From Prostheceraeus crozeri (lineage: Eukaryota > Platyhelminthes > Polycladida > Euryleptidae): a DNA stretch of 64,000 bases. The position numbers and the translations under genes are program-made. The notes under the pieces are model-generated. The model was not told the origin of the DNA, searched no databases, and saw nothing but the letters and a program-made list of their open reading frames with translations. Within the stretch, counting starts at the first letter, position 1. Each line of letters opens with the position of its first letter. The DNA lies in NCBI GenBank assembly GCA_907163375.1, contig CAJQUW010011023.1, positions 186,001 to 250,000 of the forward strand. Direction: 5' to 3'. Below are positions 56,988-64,000 of the stretch, piece after piece.

Positions 56988-57999
56988 ATGATGTCGCTGA
57001 ACATGAAAGTGTATAGAGCAGAATGTGGTGCATTGTATGTCGATGATCCTATAAAACCATGTTGAGGAAATCAAAGCCAATTTTGAAGTTTGTCGGTGAT
57101 GAATGAAGGTGATACAAATACAACCATTTGAAGTGCGACTTTTAATCCGATCAGAGCGATCCTGCAAATATGGAAATAAATATGTTTTTTCCAACCATTT
57201 GAAGTAAAAAGTAAAATGCTTCTTCAAGGTCTTCATTACACGAAGGTGAAAACACTTCCCATTTTGCTCGTCTATATTAAGTTTTTTTAAAGGCATCATT
57301 TTTGACATCATTTTTATGCAGTGTCTCTATGATCTAGTTTCTACCCGTATTGCTGAAGCCAAACTTAATCAAAACATCTCATAATTTCTATTTTCCAATC
57401 AGAGGTAGTATATTTGAAAGCGAATTAAATGAATCAAGTAGGAACATGCATGACATTGACGTGCACCTTATCTGCTGAAAATTAGTTCAAAAATTTAATA
57501 GATAGCTTCAAATGCACAAAATAAGACTTTCTGTTATTGCTGCTTTTTTAAACTTGGAGTTCGAATAATGGGATTGATTATTTGCTTATAAAAAGTAAAA
57601 ACGACGCTAATTGAATATTGAGTTACATGCTCAGTTGAAAAATGGGAACAGACCTGAGTAGCTGCTATTTCATCCAATATCAGGAGTCATCAGCAGGCCT
57701 AGTTCACATGTCAACATTGACACAATTATATAAGCATGCAGTTATTCTCGGATTAAGTTTAGGACATGCATTTGGCATATATGTTAAGTATGTGAATATT
57801 CAACAAGCACTACCTGCACACACGACTGATATGTGCAAGTTAGTGCATCAATAATAAATAATGAAGGTTGCCTTTTGTACAGCGCCACAATGTAAATCAC
57901 ACGGTGTCTAAAAGCAATATTTATTATTTTTTGCAGGCGCTCTTAGACAACTTGTCAGCAGTATGTTAAAAGTAGTAGTTCATGAACACCTGCCGAAAT
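56988..57999. other. Intron 2 segment, nothing recognised
   Basis: AT-rich, no features supported. Confidence 0.4.
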
Positions 58000-58460
58000 T
58001 TCACTCAATGTGCTGATTGCACATACTTACTTCGCCGTTTTTCGTTCTTGTCCATGTTTACCGGGGTCAGACGGTTGCTGCCGTCTGATGGCGCACCTCC
58101 ACTCCTGTCTATCGTAGACTATTGCTGGATTCAGGTCCAGAGTGCGAAGATTCTCGGAGACGAGTTGTGATCATGTTTTCCTTGGTCTTCCTCTCAGTCA
58201 TCTGGCTTCGACCTCCAACTGGAAAGATCTTTTCGTCTCTTTCCTCATCTTTTCTCAGAATGTGGCCATACCACCGCAGTCTTCTTCGTAGAACATCGGA
58301 AATACAATCCATTTTCATCTCCTTAGATCTTCACACCTGTGTTCATCGTCAATGCCATGTAGCCTCACACCGCTCTCACCATTGCCTGTTCTGTTCTTTC
58401 AATCTCTATGATCTGTTCACTTTTCACGGCCCATGTCTCACTCGGAGTATCTACCTGAGA
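58000..58460 (-). mobile_element. Second RTE/L1-type LINE C-terminal remnant
   Basis: On the minus strand ISDVLRRRLRWYGHILRKDE, then KIFPVGGRSQMTERKTKE, is the typical end of an invertebrate LINE ORF2 (RRRLRWxGHVxR, then GRxxxGRPxKTW). A decayed continuation runs to about 58000. It is a different family member from the one at 42890-44275. The endonuclease and RT core are absent. Confidence 0.65.
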
Positions 58461-59739
58461 CCGTCCTGAACACCTTGAACACACAAAATGAGAAGCAGCT
58501 GCGTTCCCTTTACACCACTACATCATTTGTGGATCCAGTGGGCCAGTGTGCTATTTGCGTATCTCAAAAGAATCCGATAAGTAAAAATCATGTGTTTCTT
58601 TTTTCCGATTACCTGTCACCATATATTATTAAGTGATAATTCTCAACACCGTGCTTGCGAGTCAGTTGTCCTGATTTGATATCGTGAGGGAAATTTGATT
58701 TTAAAAAAGTCATTCCATTAAAACTCTCCGATCAACAATTTAATCCGTGAATTAGCCTTAATGTGTGAATGACTACTTCCACAGTTCACATGCAATCTCG
58801 CAAACGCGTAGAAATCATGACTTCGTAGAAAGTCATTATTGTAATAGAAACATCTCCCCACTGACATTCACCTTTGGAAAAGGTAACTTGATTGGCACAT
58901 TTGGAAACTAATTTGAAAACAAATGAAGTAAATCAAACGGAAACACCACGGAAAGACTGGCAAATATGGAATGCAACATTATCGATCTATCTTCATGCTC
59001 ATTCAACTGTTACACACATCTATTTACCAAATTTTGAAGGATAAAATTTATGCGCTACTCTCTATCTCTCTCTCTCCACTTATTTTGCCTCTTCGTAGGC
59101 TCCAGGTGGAAATATTTGAATAATTATATTTACTGAGAGGAAGGTGAACGAACTCAGATATTGTTCAGAGTATGCGAATAATTAGAGAGAGATAGGGAGA
59201 GCTATTAATGACGTGACTAAGTCTGGATTTGAGTCGTCTGTTTTTGTTGCAAAGCTATGTCGAGTATGTTAACGTTAAGTAGTAGAGATGCTCGAGGAAA
59301 GACTTCGCTGATTATCTAGGGGTCATGTTGCTATAATTACTGTTTCTCAACATGACCTCAAGATGTTGTTATTGTGAGTGAGGGAGAATTCTTGATGGAG
59401 AAAGGTTGAGATAGGAGATGAATACTTTCCATACTTATGAAAGAGAGTTGTAACGTTACCATGTATTCGGTGTCTAATATAACAATTTTCATATCCGCTA
59501 CCAATTCACCGAATAAATATTGGAAATAGTCGACAGATTTTGTATCAATGATTTTGGAAGGTGGAATAATTACCAGTAATCGACCATTGGTGGTGAGAGT
59601 TGAGAAGATGTTATTCCGATAAGCGTTTAGTATTCAGATGATGAAGTAAAAACTGATGCATTTCGGTGACTTCTTCAATCACCATTATCAAGGGATGATT
59701 TAAAAACATATTTGATGTTGAAAGACAGCACAAAAGGGA
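58461..59739. other. Intron 2 segment, nothing recognised
   Basis: AT-rich with a CTCTATCTCTCTCTCTCC run near 59055 and a related AGAGAGAGATAGGGAGAG near 59183. No gene supported. Confidence 0.4.
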
Positions 59740-60474
59740 AGAATGCCCTGGCCGCCAGCACGAGCTGCTGCAAGGAACGAGGAAGAAATGAGACTTTCGC
59801 AGAATGCCTCAATTTGAGGCTTCAATTAAACCTCAATTTGCCTCCTATTTGATTTACGCACAGAATTAGATTGTTTAAACGTGTCCCTTCGCTAAAAGTG
59901 CAAGCTAATTCAAAACAATGGCACATGCAGGAACTTAATAAGTGGGCCTTTTTAATGCCTTTTTAAAAAGAATGAGACATCAGATTCGAAGACCTCAGAT
60001 CATTGCGCAAAAGTTTCCTCGATAATGTTAGTCCTTCCGATCATTATTAAAAAAGATAGTAGGCGCACGAAGAACGTTCACAAACTTCTCTGTAGAACTT
60101 GACATCGTCTGTGTCTCTTTGCTGTGTGATCCGGTTGATAACAGTCACTGAAACTTCGCACAATTTGACGTGTTTAATGTTGAACTGACTGCTCATTGTT
60201 CGATTGCTATGGTATTTAGTCAGCAGATTGTGCCATTTCATTAGCGTTGCATGTTCCAATGCTTCCATTCTAGTCAAACGGAAGAAGAGACGACCTGTCC
60301 AAGTTTTTGGATTTACATGTGTTTTTCTTTTATCCTGTTTGACAGGAAATGAGAACCGGGTAGAACTCGGCAGACAGGCACACTTGTGGCAGTCATGCGG
60401 TCTGCATCATTCCGTGAAAGTCTCACTTTCGGCCTCGTTCACTGCAGAAACTCGTGCTGGCTGCCGGAATAATA
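59740..60474. mobile_element. Foldback element, second copy, with a dispersed repeat inside
   Basis: The ends resemble those of the foldback at 25898-26588 (left GCCAGCACGAGCTGCTGCA, right CTGCAGAAACTCGTGCTGGC then TGCCGG; also GGATTTACATGTGTTTTTC). Between the arms lies 59853-60295, the second copy of the dispersed repeat at 50548-51045. Copies of the family thus carry different cargo. Confidence 0.7.
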
Positions 60475-62380
60475 GACTGAAAAAGCGAGAATAGCTATAT
60501 GCCGCCGTGGTACTAAGAGGACATAATGCATAGATTTCGTGGACGCGTTAGCGTTTAAAGAATTTTTCATTTATGTCTGAGACGTGGATATTATTGGCAT
60601 TCTAACCCAGTGAAGATGAAATCTATGCCGATGCCAATAAACTGTGATTCTGTGATTTTGCTCTAAAAACTCTTACGAATGCATTATTTCTGTGCAGATT
60701 GGACTTAGAGTTTTTCGTCCGGACAATACTGCAATTTCCAAACTCAGTGGACAATAATGCCGACTACGGCATTACTGCTCTCTAATTAATGTAGAAATCG
60801 ACCGGAATTCCATCTTTCTTGAGCTAGAATAATTTCTTGAGCTGTAGAAGAAGTAAGAAATCTTGGAGATCTTCGCTTTCTTGCTGTGAATTTATGCTAG
60901 GTTTTGTTCGTCGGTGTAGATAGCTTTCATCCGTCTGATATTTGCTTCATCACTTTGAATTCAAGTACTTGCATTGCTAAATCAAAATTTTTGTCGTTGT
61001 GACATTTGCCATATGGTCGAATGAAGAATTTGAATCATATGGATCTTCTCTCATACAAATGGGCAGTGGACGGATGGTGCTGCCAATGAAATGGATTTTT
61101 TATTTTGTACATGCAAGTTAATACAGCATGCAGTTTATTGCTAGATATTCCCTTAGCTTTTTGTAGCAATGCATTTCGTGCTTTTTTTGTATAAGATTGA
61201 GAGTCCTATTCAAGGTGTTACCAACCTTAATGTGTCAGTCTACAGCATTTTCTCCTTTGTCATGAACTTCAATTTCAAAATTTTTGAAAATCTTTCATTG
61301 ATAATGATGTTCGTGTTGTACATTTTTTACTCCTGATCTACTTGGTCATCTTAAACTCAACAAGTCTGGATGACCTAAACAAATTATTCATAAGATTCCG
61401 ATAAGTGCATACGTATGATTCTCTCGATGTGTAGCTTATTCGTCGCAGTTGAAATATGATTTAAAACAAAGTAAGGTATTTGAGATAAACATTTTCCGCC
61501 TTCTTATGAACACAAAGTTAGTTTGTCTCCAGTCAATTAAAGGCGCCCTCAAATAAGCGGTGCTTTGTTTGTGTCGAAAAGCCTTTTACGAAGAAATTCG
61601 GTACAGAACAATATAATCACCTAAGTGCATCTATGCGGACGAACGGCTCTTTGTACGTGTTCGAGAGTTCTTCGAACTTTGCGTAACCTATTTTTCTGAG
61701 GTCTTCCTAAAAAGATGGCGGATAAACATAGGTTTGCGAAGAAATTGGCTGAAATATTTGATGTGTCTAAGGTGCTTCTGCACTGGGTGTATTTTTACAC
61801 AAACGACAAATCTATTCAAATTGACAGGTATTATTCTCTAAAATCTCGATCTTCATGCAGTTTAGAAGAGCGAGGTGGGACAACGCTGCATCAGATTCTA
61901 TCAGGCGTTGTTGATTGATAAGCATTTGAAACTTTCGATGTTTTCAATTATAGTTAAAGGTGGAAAAGCTTTGCCAATTACGTTATTACTTATCAAAGTC
62001 AAACCTTCTCAGGTTCTCAAGGTAATGGGAATATTGTTATTGACAATGGGACATTGCGACAGCTAAACGCAATAAAATTGTGTACGTACGGTGAAGGGGC
62101 ATCAGAAATATGAAATGCATGGAAGATTTAGTTTCAATTCGAGATAAATTTAGCACTTGTATTTGTAAAATGTACGAATTAATTTAGCTATCATTGTAGC
62201 GTCCTATTTCAATAAATTTTGAGTGTTATTGACGTTTTTCTTTGCTCCTAACTTCAACAGGTTCATCTTTGATCGAATCAGTTAAATTAAATGATTAATT
62301 TTCGGCTCCAGAAAGCACTTTCAAAAACCACACACCAAGGTTACACCTGGCCTTCCTGGCATCCATAAAGCACTTAACAA
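60475..62380. other. Right-side stretch, no gene supported
   Basis: AT-rich. A frame at 61715-61918 starts at an ATGGCGG in good context (MADKHRFAKKLAEIFDV) with a possible GTGCTT donor after VSK, but nothing else supports it and I do not recognise it. AATAAA occurs near 62211. Confidence 0.3.
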
Positions 62381-62381
62381 A

Positions 62382-62722
62382 ATAAGAGGCATTCCAGCGT
62401 CCGCAATTGAATAAAGCCTTCTTGAACATAATGGTGAGTTTCATGACATGAGGTACATTTCTGACGCTCTAAGTCTCTCCACAAGCATTAAAGACATAAT
62501 ACAAGACTTACATTCCATCTGTAGTCATTGTGTCACGCGGTTTCTGAACGTGACGAAGGTTTCAGTAGGTTCGACGGTCTAGAATACTCCAACCTAAGCC
62601 TACTGGACGCAGAAGGATGCTCCTTCATAAGTCAATGCATCAGTTTCTTTATTGGTTTAAAATTCATGTAGTAAATAAGAGGCATTTCAGCGTCCGCAAT
62701 TGAATGAAACCTTGAACATTGA
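62382..62722 (+). repeat. Pair of 45-bp direct repeats
   Basis: AAATAAGAGGCATTCCAGCG and CCGCAATTGAATAAAGCCTT at 62382-62430 recur, with three or four changes, at 62675-62722. About 245 bp separate them. They could be ends of an inserted element or a remnant duplication. Confidence 0.6.
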
Positions 62723-62859
62723 ATTTTTCTGGCTGCAATTGAATATAGTATCTCAAATAGCTCGATTGTCAAAAGCCAAAGGATAGCATCATTTTCAAAG
62801 TGACTTTGTAACCACCTTGAAAACTAATGATGATTTTGACAGTTTCAATAATCTTTTAG

Positions 62860-63055
62860 GCTAGGTGGTGTGGTCTCCGTGGCAGCGATCTTCTGGTCCA
62901 AAGGTCGAGCCCCGAAAGTGTCATTGGATATCGTCAGGAATGTCACACCGACTTAAAAGATTCCAACGCTCAGATTAAGGTCTGACTATGTCAGCATCGT
63001 GCAAGCCCCCATTATGGGGGAGTAGTGACGTTAAACCATCATTTTTAGGGTAGCT
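62860..63055 (+). repeat. SINE-like element
   Basis: TGGTGTGGTCTCCGTGGCAG has an A-box-like form and GGTCGAGCCCCG a B-box-like form at near-tRNA spacing. The 3' end contains GGGGGAGTAGTGACGTTAAA, a tail motif I associate with marine-invertebrate SINEs. The A box is imperfect. Confidence 0.5.
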
Positions 63056-63405
63056 GGTAGATAAGCATCGTCAAAATCCATTGATCTATGTAAGACTGAT
63101 GAATGATAAATGGCTTGTGAACGCATTGGTTGCGATCAACGTACTACTTAGTTTTCATGGACGCAGGCTTCGTTATGATCGACAAGCAAATAAATTCGGT
63201 ACTACAAAAGCTAGAAATTTAGTGTAATTTTATTTTCATATCCGTGTTCAACATGATTCGATTGTATATATATGTTTTCAACGCTCTGGACATTTGGAAA
63301 TGCCATTGATACATACGAACCGAAGACACAAATCCTTCATTCCTTTCATGTCAAGTTACAGTAATTCATTATCTTGAAATTTCTGATTTTTCCTTACTTC
63401 TTATT
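63056..63405. other. Spacer before PLE fragment
   Basis: AT-rich, nothing recognised. Confidence 0.4.
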
Positions 63406-64000
63406 TTGATTGTTCAATGTCTTGCAATTATAATTTTCTCTGCCATTCGTGATGCAAGAAATCGGGTCCTAGTTCTGACTAATCTTGGCGCAGAATGGAT
63501 ACAAGGTTTCTCTCGGTGCAATGGCCCTCGTTGTCAAGCATGCGACCTTGCTGTCGAGAAAAGTTTTTTCGCGGGGACAGCAAGCGAACTCTATGCAATT
63601 CAGATGAATCTTTCATGCGCTTCGACTTGCTGCATCTACATTATTGAGTGCAAACTATGCGGCATCAAATACGTCGGTCAGAGTTCCCAGCCTCTTAGAC
63701 AGCGTATTCGCCAGCATGTACGTGCAGTTCTTGGTCGCGATGAAGTTTCTCCACTGGTCCCGCATTTTTCTGACGTCCATTCCGGAACTGACATGTCTTT
63801 TCCGCCATTGACCGTTGTTTCTCAACCCAACGAAGACTGATGAAAGAGTCTAAGTGGATCAACAGACTAAGAACGGCCCGTCCTGTTGGACTCAACAAGT
63901 CCACGAATGGTCATTCCGACACAGTCAACCTTGTGACTTTTCATGGGGACTGCACTTCGAGGCTTAATAACTTTATTCGCCAAGCCTGTCGTGAGGTTAC
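63406..64000 (+). mobile_element. Penelope-like element fragment (GIY-YIG end), runs off the window
   Basis: A GC-richer block encodes a Cys cluster (CNGPRCQACDL) and the GIY-YIG core (IYIIECKLCGIKYVGQSSQP, then LRQRIRQH). After a break the typical WINRLRTARPVGLNKS end follows. This is the endonuclease end of a PLE, or a related retroelement with GIY-YIG. It is a different family from the remnant at 37330-38075. It is a broken copy, and its 3' end is beyond 64000. Confidence 0.75.

Noticed and set aside
61715-61918. New small gene starting MADKHRF
   Set aside because: Good ATG context only. No family match, no convincing second exon, short frame.
1-64000. LTR retrovirus, Polinton or other capsid-bearing virus-like element
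   Set aside because: No gag, protease, integrase, capsid, packaging ATPase or long terminal direct repeats were recognised. The retroelements seen are LINE and Penelope-like.

Overview
The window is nuclear DNA from an animal, most likely a non-vertebrate metazoan. It is AT-rich and has long introns with GT-AG splice sites, three recognisable host genes, and a dense load of transposons, foldback/MITE elements, tRNA-derived SINEs, LINEs and Penelope-like (PLE) fragments. I cannot name the species or phylum from sequence alone. I saw no bacterial operon, CRISPR array, LTR retrovirus or Polinton.

Host genes. (1) A minus-strand ankyrin-repeat gene of the ANKRD26/POTE-N-terminus type. Three exons join in phase: 17079-16847, 6286-5998 and 1401-1295. 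It continues off the left edge. (2) PNO1/Dim2, the KH-domain ribosome-assembly factor, on the plus strand in two coding exons (27396-27533 and 31335-31799), joined in phase 0 across a 3.8 kb intron. (3) The 5' part of a mitochondrial 4-hydroxy-2-oxoglutarate aldolase-like (HOGA1/DHDPS family) gene on the plus strand (40953-41139 and 45362-45490). Its later exons are not recognisable before the right edge. PNO1 and the aldolase gene both have a polypyrimidine-AG acceptor just upstream of the ATG, which means either 5' UTR introns or spliced-leader trans-splicing.

Layout. 1-17 kb is the ankyrin gene. Its introns hold a tRNA-SINE, a CCGCGG-rich hAT-like MITE, a decayed LINE and a nearly intact CR1/L2-like LINE (about 9.96-14.09 kb) with a tRNA-like module in front of ORF1. 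17-27 kb is intergenic, with a decayed mariner-type element (20350-22078) and two large foldbacks. 27-32 kb is PNO1, whose intron holds five hairpin or foldback elements. 34-41 kb has SINE copies, two 31-bp satellite arrays and a PLE remnant between them. 41-64 kb is the aldolase gene's introns, holding an RTE-like LINE tail, a 3.26 kb TIR element, a Tc1 element nested in a palindrome, several MITEs and a PLE GIY-YIG fragment at the right edge.

Most interesting item. The element at 45727-48987 has inverted ends flanked by TA. It encodes a protein with N-terminal Cys/His clusters, a conserved but uncharacterised core, and a Tesmin/TSO1-type CXC zinc domain joined by a predicted 102-nt intron. 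Proteins of this type are common but unassigned in invertebrate genomes. Here one sits inside recognisable transposon ends.
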